DNA of 64,000 nucleotides from Ctena decussata (lineage: Eukaryota > Mollusca > Bivalvia > Lucinida > Lucinidae): NCBI GenBank assembly GCA_963989385.1, contig OZ022511.1:27088503-27152502 (forward strand). Direction: 5' to 3'. How positions within the stretch are numbered: the first letter of the stretch is position 1; each line of letters opens with the position of its first letter. The position numbers and the translations under genes were made by a program. Shown piece after piece: positions 12,201 through 21,055 of this stretch. Below the pieces are notes generated by a model. It was not told the DNA's origin. It made no database searches and was given only the letters and a program-made list of their open reading frames with translations.

Positions 12201-15200
12201 ACAAAGTTAACACATACAGCGAGCGTGTGCACATGCGAGCGACGCATATATTTATGAGGTACCAAAAGAATCAACACTATAGATGCCTGTACGTGTATGC
12301 CTGTTGACGGGTATCGGCAATTTTGACAATTTGACACACCATACGTGTAGCTGGCATGACGGGTGACCTCGACAATTTCTGACAAGTTGGAATGACTCAC
12401 AGCCAGCACCTCCCGATCGCAGTCATCACCAGTCACAAAATGTTGACTCTTATTTAAGCGCACATTTCATAACGATTCTAACAATGAATTAGGCTGTTAA
12501 TTTTAAGCAACTATATGCAATTCGTCAATGTTTGACTAACAGAAGCGGAAACAAATTGGGCAATAACTCTTTGAGATGGTGCTTTAGAAATTTTAACATG
12601 GAATTTCATGATATACACATTATGATAGCTTAATGGGACGTTGAATGAATAATTCTTTCCAGGCAGTGGTTTAGAGAAGATGTCAATATTTCCAGCTGCA
12701 ATAACTATTCAGATTTTCACTATATTTGCTTACATCACAGGCACCTCCACACCATTGCAGGCACCTTCAGCTGTTGTTTTGAAAAATCAAGCCTTATTTG
12801 TAGTCAAACGACATTTATATTTGAGCAAGGAGGTTACCTCAACACCAGTGTGCCGAGAAAAATAGATTCGTATGCAAGGTCACTGCATTTAAGACCAAAA
12901 ACGGCCGAATTCTTTATGTTTTGAGTACTGTGGGCTGACATCAAAGCCACTTCAAAAGTCGTATCTTTGGTTAATATGGAAAGTTCAGGGGGATATAATG
13001 TGTGACAAAACTTTATGTCTTTTAGGGTCGAATAGCACATTTTGATTTTTAATAAACTCCCTGGTTATTTTATATTTTGTCAAAAAAGAGGAATACCTAC
13101 CGTTTGTTGTCATTTTTGGGGCAGTCACAGGCAGCTACAGGAGCAAAAGTTTTCCAACAAAATGGTTAAGCGCCCAGCGCAGACTCAGATCAGCCTGGGC
13201 ATCCGCCCAGTCCGATCAGACTCTTCGTTTAGCGCTTTAAGGGTAGCTAAGCGTCTAAGCTACCTCCATGCGGACAGCGAACATGAAAAGGATGTTCTGT
13301 CTGTCTGTGCATGCGTGTGTGTATGTGTTTGTGCTTGTGCGCGGCTGGTTCGTGTTATCTGGAATCGGAAACAGGGGGAGGGGCGAGATAGCTATTTCTT
13401 GAGTTCCTAGATAGTTCCCGAAGAATGTGGATGTAGTAAAACTTCTAATTATAAGAACTCTGAAAACTCAAAATACTATAGTCATCAAGAACTAACTGTT
13501 AAGCACATGTCAGTTTCAACAGACTTACCCAGCAGGCACACAACCTTGAATCAACCTTGAATTAGCCTTGATTCAACGTCATGACGTTGAATCAAGGTTG
13601 ATTGAAGGTTGATTCAAGATTGTGTGTGCAGTGGGCTAAGCCCTCAGTAACTAGAACTACCGATTACAAGTCTATTGCAGTCTAGTCTATCCCATAACCC
13701 TGGGAGCGGCGGTAGTGTAGTAGACAACGCGCTGGACTACCAATCCAAGATCGACCCCTCGCTTCTCATGTCTTTCGGATGAGACTTTGAACCAAGGTCC
13801 CGTATTCGTCTGACCTAGTTGTTGGTGGGACGTTGTTACACCCGAGTTCACTCACTAACTCATAACCCTGCAGCGTCATTGGGGCACCCTTCCCATCTAG
13901 TTCTGTCTTTATCTGCGATAGTGGAGCTAGCAAAGTCCATCCCTGTCTACTCCTTTTTATTTCCTTCCCACCTCTACTCCTGTCTATCTCTTCTTTTTCC
14001 TGTCACTGTGTCCTGCAGAATTAGCTTTGCCCAGCCAGAAAGCCTGGGGACGTGACCATACGACACCAGTTTCCGTTTCTTGATGACCAAGGTCAGGAAT
14101 TCAACGTATTTTCTAATGGCTGCTTGGATCTTTCTGCGCATCTCGTCTAAAAGGCAAACTTTCTGTTCTCTAACTAAACTGTGTTGTTACGATCCATGAC
14201 TCACAGACATACAGAAATTTGGACATGACAAGGGAGCGCATCGGTTTCAGCTTTGTCAGAGCTGCAGTGACTTGTGCAATCCTTGAGAGAACCTCCGGTT
14301 TTGAGCCACCATCTAAGACAATTGCTCCAAAGTACTTGAAGCTTGTAATTATTACGAGCTTTTGTCTTTTGAACTTGATCTTTCTCTGGATGCCACTGGC
14401 GCTATTTGTCATTAGCTTGGTCTTCGCAGCACTTATTTCCATTTCATACCTTGTGCAGGTTACAAGTGTCATCCAGTAATCGAACGAATGTACAGGCCTA
14501 GACCTAAACCCTCAGTAACTAGAACTACCGATCACAAGCGAACGTAAAGCATCTATCACTCATACTGGTACAGCTTGATGGTAGGACTAGCCAAGGTCGG
14601 GATGGGTACTCCCTTATTAGGTCAGTAGTCGAGAAGCCACCTGAAAAGCCTTTGCATGCCGCTCCAAATGGAACAGTCATTATTTATCAGCTGAGGGGCT
14701 GTGGAGGAATTTTCAAGTATTCTGCATATTTTTCTTACTGGTCCATTGACCTAGGCTTGTTGTTGTTGTTCGTTTTTGTTTCTCTCTCTCTCTCTCTCTG
14801 TGATTGTGCATGTGTGTGTGTGCGATCACCACGCCATCATGGAAAATAAAAGTTTGACCCCGTTTTACAACCCATCCCCTTCCCAACGCACAACACACAC
14901 GCCCACTCCAAAGCATAAATAACAAGGTCAAAAAAAGTAACTACATGTAGTACAATAAATCATTATTATATCATATAAACATGCAGACTGTATTTACAGT
15001 CAATATATTCATCCAAGAGTTTTAATAAAGGCATGTCGTGTATGTGAAAGACGTTTTGCTCAAGCTAACTCGAGTTGGGATAGTATGTTTCTCTGGGAGA
15101 GGGGGTGGGAGGTGGGGGGGAGGGGGAGGGTGATATGCTTTCTTGTACATTTGATTTTCAACGATGTCAGCTTTTGGGGCAAAGGCGAAGTCTCCAGACC

Positions 15201-16061
15201 TTGTTACTTAGTTGTTAGCACATTTTGCCGCCCCCACCCCGCACCCAAAGTGATACCTCCCTAGCCCCCTCAAGTACTCCAACCCGCCTTCTCCCAGCCC
15301 GCCAGCTGATAATGACTGTTTCTTAAATACTCTCCTTCTCGGTATGCAGGTATGGGCAGCACCAAGGGACCCGTTTTTTTTTTTGTTTTTTTTTACAAAA
15401 TACATACATAGCCTACGTTTCTTTATTTTTAGTTCTAAGGTCTCCTCTTTTCAGTGACGGCCTCTCCGAAAGTTCCCATTTTAGCCAGATGGTTTCCTAA
15501 GCTCTGGCCCCAACCCCTTGTAAAGCCGCTGTGAACGTATCGACATTCGAACGTCTCACCGGTAGCGTTACTAGCCTCAGGTAAGGCAAGGATCTGCTGT
15601 GTTTGTGTGGGACTTTTTCTTGTGTACTCTTTATCATTCAAAAAAGCTTGCACTGACCCGAAGGACATTTTAACGACCAGACGGACAAAAAAGCCTTCCT
15701 GGAGTGATCAAATGTTGCATTTTAAAACCAATAACCAGTCATTCTAAAGTAAACAGTCCCAGACAAGCACTGTATCAAATACGTGAAATATATTAAATAG
15801 CCTGCATGATCCATTGATTTGTAATGCCCATCAAGCTCTGGATTTCTTAGCGTATATGAATAAGGCACCTTTTCGTATGAAATGATTCCTTTACATAATC
15901 TGGCTACAAAGAATAAGGTCACTTACCTTTGCGTTTTCAGGAGATCTACATGTCGCAAACAGGTGGGTGGGTGGCGGCTGCAGTTTGAGAAAATGTTTCA
16001 CTAATTCAAGCCCGACCCCGCGGCTGCATCCGGTGATTAAAACAGATTTTGGAGACAACAT
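2571..16061 (-). CDS. Short-chain dehydrogenase/reductase, C-factor/sniffer-like (five exons, complete)
   Basis: The coding exons in transcript order are 16061-15927, 6771-6720, 6038-5851, 4048-3899 and 2798-2571, all with GT-AG junctions. Joined, they give 250 codons plus a stop, the usual size for a classical SDR. Visible motifs are the NAD(P)-binding TGCSRGVG (residues 10-17), NNAA (91-94), catalytic Ser in INISTG (about 154), YRASK (Tyr171, Lys175) and HPGWVKT after the active site. These are the parts of a classical SDR active site. The closest families by eye are C-factor-like and sniffer/carbonyl-reductase-like SDRs, cytosolic NAD(P)H-dependent carbonyl reductases; the substrate cannot be told from sequence. 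There is no signal peptide or membrane segment. The start is chosen because MLSPKSVLITG places the first beta strand at the normal distance. Intron 1 (~9.2 kb) is full of transposons, but the reading frame is undamaged. Confidence 0.93.
2881..3245. repeat. Palindrome CGTCTCGACGAGACG interrupted by a SINE
   Basis: The arms 'tatgttgtgacccctcatta' and 'taatgatgggtcacaaa..' surround the perfect core GAACCGTCTCGACGAGACGGTTC. The right arm is split by the SINE at 2948-3223 and resumes at 3236. Related palindromes are at 18923-18993, 28340-28400 and 54825-54905. Confidence 0.75.
2948..3223 (-). mobile_element. SINE-1 copy (tRNA-derived) with 12-bp target duplication
   Basis: The tRNA-like head (GGGTAGCGCAATCGG A box, GGTTCGAATCC B box) is at the right end. 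A body with TGGTTAACCGCTTAGGAGG follows, then a (CCAA)n-type tail at the left. ATGGGTCACAAA occurs at both 2936-2947 and 3224-3235 and is a target-site duplication. Further copies are at 19295, 25805, 34752 and 45880. Confidence 0.88.
3899..4048 (-). CDS. SDR exon 4 (residues 126-175), active site
   Basis: Exactly 50 codons between a TTTCAG acceptor and a GTAGGT donor. It carries the catalytic Ser (INISTGVASI) and ends on the active-site YRASK. The 13 residues around TADRDKPMSCSR form the loop before the catalytic strand, whose length varies in the family. Confidence 0.93.
4081..4275. repeat. (GACT)n/(GATT)n microsatellite
   Basis: A run of GACT, TGAT and GGAT tetranucleotides in SDR intron 3, about 30 bp upstream of exon 4 on the gene strand. 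Confidence 0.9.
4476..4711. mobile_element. F1 foldback element, copy 2
   Basis: A full-length F1 copy from TGAGCCACGACACGACAAAA to TCGTGTCGCGGCTCA in SDR intron 3. Confidence 0.85.
4795..5125. mobile_element. F2 giant hairpin, copy A (331 bp)
   Basis: An inverted repeat with ends ACAGGGTATAATCGATTCCG and its complement. Each arm contains five CTTCCTGC(A/C)GAGACT-like motifs spaced about 25-35 bp. The centre is GCCGAGGATCTCGGC. Copy B at 30204-30534 has exactly the same length. Frames that cross it are artefacts of its symmetry. Confidence 0.88.
5132..5332 (-). mobile_element. SINE-2 copy with 13-bp target duplication
   Basis: A second tRNA-derived SINE family. The head at the right contains GGGGCTCGAACCTGCGACC and GAGCTACCGGGGCT. 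ACCCTGTGTTGAA flanks it at 5119-5131 and 5333-5345, so it inserted into the right terminus of the F2 hairpin. Other copies are at 16276, 44268 and 49780. Confidence 0.87.
5371..5490. repeat. Hairpin repeat (ATCAGGCGAGACCAG)
   Basis: Arms beginning GTGTCTTTTGAT and reading through CAAGTTTATCAGGC recur inverted at the right end, around a CGAGGCTTGCGAAGCC core. A partial relative lies at 28800-29030. Confidence 0.75.
5851..6038 (-). CDS. SDR exon 3 (residues 63-125)
   Basis: The exon encodes TTEQSSIDAA, the NNAAILQ motif after the fourth beta strand, and the helix MMVEHYRVNCAAPLMVTK. The acceptor is TTTTAG (phase 1) and the donor GTAAAT (phase 0). NNA stabilises the central sheet, and the Asn in RVNCAAP matches the structural Asn of the SDR tetrad. 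Confidence 0.93.
6218..6247. repeat. (AC)n microsatellite
   Basis: About 15 AC units in SDR intron 2. Confidence 0.95.
6720..6771 (-). CDS. SDR exon 2 (residues 46-62, 52 bp)
   Basis: A tiny exon read as DLQEVAASSPSVSIVKL plus the first base of an Asp codon, between TTTGCAG and GTGAG. It supplies the missing link between the Rossmann loop and the LD-TTEQSS stretch. Phase 1 matches the next acceptor exactly, which is why I accept it. Confidence 0.88.
6895..7075 (-). mobile_element. SINE-3 copy
   Basis: GCGGATTCGAACCCGCGACC is a reversed tRNA B-box region. The stretch CTAACCTGCCCTCGTTCGAAACAG recurs inverted at 7950-8010, giving a two-member SINE family. Confidence 0.6.
7446..7925 (+). pseudogene. 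Helitron Rep/helicase N-terminal domain fragment
   Basis: A 160-codon open frame. Its segments LEPYGCAAYVVGNISKSQRG, MSAQLDAAAREARKGN, IKKQVRHIGNVF and NCVEVSAQEAVYLAL match the Helitron-like N-terminal domain of animal Helitron Rep-helicases as I know the family. Similarity stops near 7812, after which the frame runs into SINE-3 sequence. The replication-initiator HUH motif and the helicase domain are absent. It is a truncated, presumably dead fragment inside the 7138-10530 element. Confidence 0.8.
7865..8050 (+). mobile_element. SINE-3 copy, plus orientation
   Basis: It shares CTGTTTCGAAT..GGG..AGGTTA and 'ccgcacagaagg..caggttccaat' B-box-like sequence with the reverse copy at 6895-7075. 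Confidence 0.5.
8300..9440. repeat. Nested inverted pair inside the TIR element
   Basis: TATACACCTTTCC..GACGTCATCTATAGGA near 8310-8385 recurs inverted at 9352-9425. The sequence between is AT-rich and non-coding; nothing else was recognised in 8050-10140. Confidence 0.6.
10150..10345 (-). repeat. Fragment of a dispersed repeat
   Basis: TATATGAAATTTGGTTGAGATTGG followed by GACGACGTTAGGCGACGGACAG and the AGCCGAAGGCTCAGC dyad resembles the end of the 1-650 repeat, which has the same order of modules. Confidence 0.55.
10787..13138. mobile_element. 2.35-kb giant inverted repeat
   Basis: The left arm (from about 10787) and right arm (to about 13138) are complementary along most of their length. 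Anchors: AACCAGGGAGTTT 10859/13068, TTGATATTCTTCATCTCTAG 11283/12688, and GAAATGCGCTTAAATAAGAG 11817/12470. The left arm carries ~300 extra bp (about 11330-11700). The outer ends share a GCTNCCTGTGAC sequence. No transposase was recognised. It lies in SDR intron 1. Confidence 0.75.
13152..13284. mobile_element. F1 foldback element, half copy
   Basis: Only one half of F1 is present (CGCCCAGCGCAGACTCAGAT to the GCGGACAGCGAA module). It abuts a TG/TGTATG-rich microsatellite at about 13300-13350. Confidence 0.75.
13542..13630. mobile_element. CAGCAGGCACACAA hairpin MITE
   Basis: CAGCAGGCACACAACCTTGA runs into alternating TTGAATCAACC units around the centre CAACGTCATGACGTTG, with a diverged right end. 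Related fragments are at 47650-47695 and 58345-58422. Confidence 0.7.
13695..13865 (+). mobile_element. tRNA-derived SINE, third type
   Basis: GCGGCGGTAGTGTAGTAGAC resembles an A box and ATCGACCCCTCGC a degenerate B box. They are followed by TTGGTGGGACGTTGTTACACC, a 3' body type I know from molluscan SINEs. Confidence 0.6.
13866..14475 (-). pseudogene. Non-LTR retrotransposon reverse-transcriptase C-terminal fossil
   Basis: On the minus strand the frame reads MEISAAKTKLMTNSASGIQR, VIITSFKYFGAIV, SRIAQVTAALTKLKP and FLYVCESW. In other frames it continues with MRRKIQAAIRKY and KKRKLVSYGHV near 14060-14130. This order is the C-terminal part of RTE/Jockey-type reverse transcriptases. A short internal deletion joins KLKP directly to MRSL, and several stops and frameshifts follow. 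The YxDD-containing region is absent. It is a dead fragment in SDR intron 1. Confidence 0.82.
14490..15926. other. SDR intron 1, distal part, no recognised gene
   Basis: The stretch contains a short (TC)n run at about 14781-14800, a G-rich stretch near 15100-15130 and a T-rich run near 15374. The 77-codon minus frame at 15435-15668 matches nothing I recognise and has no usable splice phase for the SDR gene. Confidence 0.5.
15927..16061 (-). CDS. SDR exon 1 (residues 1-45)
   Basis: The exon encodes the start Met, the first beta strand (SVLITG) and the glycine-rich dinucleotide loop TGCSRGVG. It ends ..SPENAK followed by a GTAAGT donor in phase 0. A polyproline stretch (QPPPTH) sits between the first helix and the second strand. 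Any 5' UTR exon upstream is not identifiable. Confidence 0.93.
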
Positions 16062-16275
16062 TCCCGCTAAGATTTAGATTATCTGGTGAAATTCTAGTAC
16101 ACATGTGACCTTATCTAATGCAAACTATTGTGATATTGATCGTGGGCAAGAACTATTCAAGGGAGACAACATATGGTTGGTTCATTTAAATGGTAATGTA
16201 TTAATACATTCCCTTAGCATATGGTTGGTTCATGTATTAATACATTCCCTTAAGTAATCGGTGCCACATGAAGAC

Positions 16276-16460
16276 TTGCGATTTTACGTCCTTTTTAGCA
16301 GTATTTCAGTCATATCAGGACGACAAAAGAGTCATAATGAAAGGTTGTATGCAATGGAACCCCGTTTATGATTGGAAAGATTCCCTCCTCTTGTGGTGCT
16401 CGAACCCTGGACCACAAGATAAGCAAGCAGGCGCTTAACCTACTGAATTACCGGGGCTTC
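16276..16460 (-). mobile_element. SINE-2 copy
   Basis: ACTTGCGATTTTACGTCCTT body and the GGTGCTCGAACCC head match the copy at 5132-5332. It lies just upstream of the SDR start. Confidence 0.8.
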
Positions 16461-16504
16461 TCTGCAATTCTATTCAATTCAGATGTATGTAAAGTATAGC
16501 AGAT

Positions 16505-17695
16505 CAACTACCTGGTGAAAAACTCCTGAAAGTAACCAAACAGGACTGGTGGGATCAGCAAAAAACTCCTCCTGAAAATGGCAAAACTGGACTGATGGAG
16601 CTATCACAAAACTCCTGAAAGTGGCCAAACCGAAATTTCGTTTTGGCCACTATTTCAGGAGTTTTGTGATAACTCTTTTTTTGTGCATAACCGGCCTGGT
16701 AAAGTTATCACAAAACTCCTGTATAAGGCAAATTGGTGGAGTTGTCACAAAACTCCTGCAAGTGACCAAACCGGATTAGTAGAGTTATCACAAACCTCCT
16801 GAAAGTGACCAAACCGGACTTGTGGAGTTTTCACAAAACTCCTGAGAGTGGCCGAACTGGACTTGTGGAGTTTCAACAAAACTCATGAAAGTGGCTAAAG
16901 GGGACTTGTGGAGTTATCACAAAATCCTGATAGTGGCCAAACTGGACTTGTGGAGTTTTACAAAACTCCTGAAAGTGGCCAAACCGGACTGGTGGTGTTA
17001 TCACAAAACTCCTGAAAGTGACCAAACCAGAGTGGTGGAGTTTTCACAAAACTCCTGAAAGTGGCCAAACTGGACTTGTGGAGTTTCAACAAAACTCCTG
17101 AAAGTGGGCAAACCGGACTTATGGAGTTTTCACAAAACTCCTGAAAGTGGCCAAACTAGACTTGTAGAGTTATCACTAAACCCCTAAAAGTGGCCAAACC
17201 TGACTGGTGGGGTTATCACAAAACTCCTGAAAGTGGCAAAACTGGCTTAATGGAGTGTTCACAAAACTCCTGAAAGTGGCCAAACCAGATTGGTCGAGTT
17301 GTCACAAAAACTTATGAAAGTGGCCGAACCGAACTGGTGCAGGTATCACAAAAGCCCTGAAAGTGGCCAAACCGGACTTGTTGAGTTATCACAAAACTTC
17401 TGAATGTGGCCAAACCGAAATAATGGAGTTGTTATCACAAACACTCTTAAAGAGGCCACCCCGAACCTGTGGAGTTGTTACAAAAACTTCTGAAAGTGGC
17501 CAAACCGGATTGATGCAGGTATCACAAAAGTCCTGAAAGTGACCAAACAGGACTGATGCAGCTATTACAAAATTTTGAAAGTGGCCAAACCGGACGGGCG
17601 GAGTTATCACTCAGCTCTTGAAAGTGGCTAAACCGGACTGGTGGAGTTAGTTTCGGTTTGGCCACTTTCAGGAGTTTTGTGTTAACTCCGCCAGT
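16505..17695. repeat. ~43-bp tandem array with self-complementary units
   Basis: About 25 degenerate copies of a unit containing CTCCTGAAAGTGGCCAAACC and GGAGTTATCACAAAACTCC. Each unit can pair GGAGTT with AACTCC. Two inverted units (about 16636-16675 and 17650-17690) make larger palindromes near both ends of the array. Open frames here are repeat read-through. Confidence 0.92.
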
Positions 17696-17726
17696 TCTTA
17701 GACATCAAAACAGTATTGTGCATAAA

Positions 17727-17964
17727 TGAGCCGCGACGCGAGAAAACCAACAAAGTGGTTGTGCGCCCAGCACAGACTCAGATCAGCCTGGGCTTCCGCC
17801 TAGTTTGATCAGACTCTTCCTTAAGTGCTCAAAGGGTAGCTAAGGGCCTAAGCTACATCCATGCTGACAGCGAAGACTCTGATCAGACTGGGCGGATGCC
17901 CAGGCTGATCTGAGTCTGTGCTGGGCGCACAACCACATTGTTGGTTTTGTCGTGTCGCGGCTCA
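17727..17964. mobile_element. F1 foldback element, copy 3
   Basis: A full-length copy, TGAGCCGCGACGCGAGAAAA to CGTGTCGCGGCTCA, directly after the tandem array. Confidence 0.85.
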
Positions 17965-18730
17965 AATGTGCTTTTTCATGATACATTCATTATATTAGTG
18001 CTTATTTTTCGCTCTACGTTGTAAGGCTTGGTCGGATCTAGTTACCTGGAATGTCACTGTAGTATAGCGGCTCACAGCCAAAAAGGGCCAAATAGGTCAA
18101 AAAGGGAAACCAGTACCAACCATCTGGTGGGCTCCATGTATGTGCCAATCAAATAAAAAAAAAAAAAAAAAAGAAACAATAAAAAAATAGCGATGTTGAG
18201 AATTTTCAGGTATGAAAAAGTTCTGATGCGCTCCTTGTTTTAAGGCGATTCGTCGTCACTGCAGCTGGCGTTATAAGCGCCGTGTGGTGGCCTTTTAGTA
18301 AAGCTTCTACGTACCTCATCATAGAGCAGGTTATATATTATATATTTTGGGAACAAACTTTCATTTAATTTTTCGGAAAAGCGGCATAACTCTGTACGTG
18401 CATGGCTGACGGACAAGAAATAAAATGTATCCGCTAATTTTCCAAAGTCCACAGCCTCTAAAATATCAAGTCCGCAGCAGCTACGGTTCTTTCATACGGC
18501 TACGGACGGACGGAAGGACAGTCAGACCCAAACCAATATGCGCCCAAAGCTTCACACATTCGAAATGGTAATGGTGAGCATGATAATAATAAAACGATAG
18601 ATATTTTTTGTTTGTTTAATATTGACCGGAGTTTGTATATTTTGCCAAGTATACTTTTGATATTAGATCTACGTCAGTTTAAAGTGTGGGATTAGTTCAT
18701 TGCCATGACATGCAAAAAGGTGTTTATGTC
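17965..18730. other. Intergenic, no recognised feature
   Basis: AT-rich sequence with a poly(A) run at about 18152-18171. No gene, SINE or inverted repeat was seen. Confidence 0.5.
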
Positions 18731-19142
18731 ATACTGTAAAACACTTATATTTGGCGGTTATTGAATTTTGGCGATATTGGCGGTTAAGGCAAAGAGCGCC
18801 AAAATATCAGTTCGCCAATATTTGGTTTTCAAAACACTTACGTTCATAGGCACGGCCCAACCGAGGCTCAGATAAAAAGGAGGACCTGATGAGTATTTGA
18901 GATATTTTATACCGTGCTGTAAAACTATACATTGTGGCATCCTATTGGAATCGCCTCTATGAGGCGATTCTAATAGGTGCCATAATGTATAGTTTAATAG
19001 AAAAAGTTTCAATTTTACTTCAGATTTTCTTCATATATGAAGCTATGGTATATCATGAACGCCAAAATTAAAATGCGCCAATATGTCATTTTTATTAAAC
19101 CGCGAAATTTTGATGCCGCAGATATTAAGTGTTTTACAGTAT
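18731..19142. mobile_element. MITE with ATACTGTAAAACACTTA ends
   Basis: ATACTGTAAAACACTTA at 18731 is matched by the inverted TAAGTGTTTTACAGTAT ending at 19142. Inside is a second palindrome (18923-18993) of the AATCGCCTC..GAGGCGATT family. Confidence 0.85.
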
Positions 19143-19294
19143 GCGAATAGTAAAAACTCTTGCCAGCTTCCACTGACTGGTTTCACACAAAATTGGTACC
19201 CAGTATTGCTCCTGGAGAGTTTCCAGCTATGACAAATGCTTCATGATTTGTAAGGTGACTGGGTCAACTTTCAGATGAAGCATCTATGCCATTT

Positions 19295-19527
19295 GCCGGG
19301 CCGCGTAGCGCAATCGGTAGGACACTTGACTCATAAGTCAGAGGTCCTGGGTTCGAAACCCGGTCTGGCCACATTCTTTCGTTTCTCCTTCCTCTGATTC
19401 AAGAAGGACAGTTGTCAGTTACTGGCGAACGTATGTGCACTTAGTACTGGTTAACCGCTTAGGAGGTCTAAGCCTGCCCAGGAATAGTGTGGTTAGGCTA
19501 ACTGTTTACCGTGGACGTTAAGCATCA

Positions 19528-19556
<29 letters not shown>
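19295..19556 (+). mobile_element. SINE-1 copy with 13-bp target duplication
   Basis: The head has CGTAGCGCAATCGGTAGG (A box) and GGTTCGAAACC (B box). The shared body and an (ATCA)n tail follow. ATCTATGCCATTT lies at 19282-19294 and 19557-19569. The head is tRNA-like but is not a tRNA gene. Confidence 0.92.
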
Positions 19557-19559
<3 letters not shown>

Positions 19560-19594
19560 TATGCCATTTTTATTTTGCCTTTCTTTTCTGTAGG

Positions 19595-19654
19595 GGTCAT
19601 CTCTTAAAAGAAAGAGTTTGCTCCTCTGAGAGCAAATTCTTTCATTTAAGAGTC

Positions 19655-19704
<50 letters not shown>

Positions 19705-19800
19705 AGGATTTCGCCCTCCAGGGAAGCTAATCAGAATGTCATAAAAGTTGTTCCCCTTTGAAAATGGCGAAAAAAATGGAGATGTACCTTTTATGTGGCC
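19595..19800. repeat. Family P fragment with (CT)n
   Basis: The hairpin CTTAAAAGAAAGAGTTTGCT / AGCAAATTCTTTCATTTAAG is followed by a (CT)22 run at 19657-19700. Related hairpins are at 33988, 52864 and 54462. Confidence 0.75.
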
Positions 19801-19917
19801 CGGCTCGAAGACAAGGGTACAGTGAGTACAGTCTAACATTGCTGAGTTGTCAATGAATATCATTGAATCAGGAAGTAATTTTTAAGATAACAACGTCCGT
19901 CAGTACATACTGTAAAA

Positions 19918-20005
19918 CAATATTGGGTCAGATAGGTCTGACCAAACAGTGCAGACCCAATCAGACTGCTCCCGGAAGCAGTCTGATCAGGGTCTTCACT
20001 GTTTC
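19918..20005. repeat. Hairpin, AACAGTGCAGACCC type
   Basis: The arms CAGACTGCTCCCGG and GAAGCAGTCTG are enclosed by AACAGTGCAGACCC and GGGTCTTCACTGTT. The outer arms match the hairpin at 63358-63431. Confidence 0.7.
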
Positions 20006-20407
20006 CCATTCCATCTGTATATTTTGGACGCATTACGCAATGTAAAACCAATTCGTACATTTAGGACAGTTAGGGTAATATTTTCGGAGTCCCAATTTTT
20101 AGATTTTACGGTATATAACTAAGGTTAAATCAGGACAAAGGTCAATGGACGTGCGATATCTCACCGTGCGTCTTAATTTTTAAAAATAAAAGATACCCTA
20201 TTCTTGGAATGAAGCATTGAAAAGTCTTAAGAAATACTGAAAAGAACCGAAGCATATGGGCTGTTAAAATGAAGTTTCCTACACATAATAAACATGATAA
20301 ATACCAGTAATTTTTTTTTTCGTAGCGGCTAGCCTTTATACATATATATATAAAGACTTTTATCTTTAAAACGTTGGAGACAAATGTCAACAAAGTCTCC
20401 ATAGTCA

Positions 20408-20590
20408 CACCTGGTTAACCCTGTTTAGGGTGTTACAAAACGAAAAAAAGATTGTTACAAAACGAAAAAGAGTCATAGTTCCAAAACTACTTGGTCATCG
20501 GGGCTAAACAAATTTGTTTAGCCACGATAACCAGGTCGTTTGGGAAATAGGACTCTTTTCCGTTTGGCAACAACCCTTCTATTTACATAG
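20408..20590. repeat. Family Q inverted repeat (GTTACAAAACGAAAAAGAGTC)
   Basis: ACCTGGTTAACC, TGTTACAAAACGAAAAA and TTTGTTTAGCC/GGCTAAACAAA pair across the segment. Related copies are at 46405-46498 and 51985-52125. Confidence 0.65.
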
Positions 20591-20817
20591 TTACATGTAA
20601 CTAGGGGTGATACATGAAATGTAGTCCTAGCAATGGTAAAAACTGTCAAAACAAATCGTTATGACAAGCCGTTCAACCTTCGAGTTTGGTGATAAAATGT
20701 GGTTTGATGTGCATAGAGCCTATATTATTTAATATAACTGGCATTAAGTAGGTTTCGAAAAATGGCAAATTTCTCTACAAAAATTCTAGTTGCTCGTCGA
20801 GAGGTTCAATATACTGA

Positions 20818-21055
20818 TGAGCCGCGACACGACAAAACAAACAATGTGGTTATGCGCCCAGCGCAGACACAGATCAGCCTGGGCATCCACCCAGTCCGAT
20901 CAGACTCTTCGCTAAGCGCTTAAATCGTAGCTAAGGGTCTAAGCTACCTTCATGCGGACAGCGAAGACTCTGATCAGCCTGGGCGGATGCCCAGGCTGAT
21001 CTGAGTCTGCGCTGGACGCACAACCACATTGTTGGTTTTCTTGTGTCGCGGCTCA
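20818..21055. mobile_element. F1 foldback element, copy 4
   Basis: Full-length, TGAGCCGCGACACGACAAAA to TTGTGTCGCGGCTCA. Confidence 0.85.

Noticed and set aside
15435..15668. 77-codon minus-strand frame as an SDR exon
   Set aside because: It matches no SDR segment and the protein is already continuous without it.
16505..17695. CRISPR-like array or repetitive protein gene
   Set aside because: Repeats have no spacers, frames are interrupted and the units are non-coding in all frames.
19302..19375. tRNA genes (also at 3150-3220, 25812-25885, 46060-46128)
   Set aside because: They have A- and B-box-like sequence but mismatched stems, shared non-tRNA bodies, simple-repeat tails and target duplications, so they are SINE heads.
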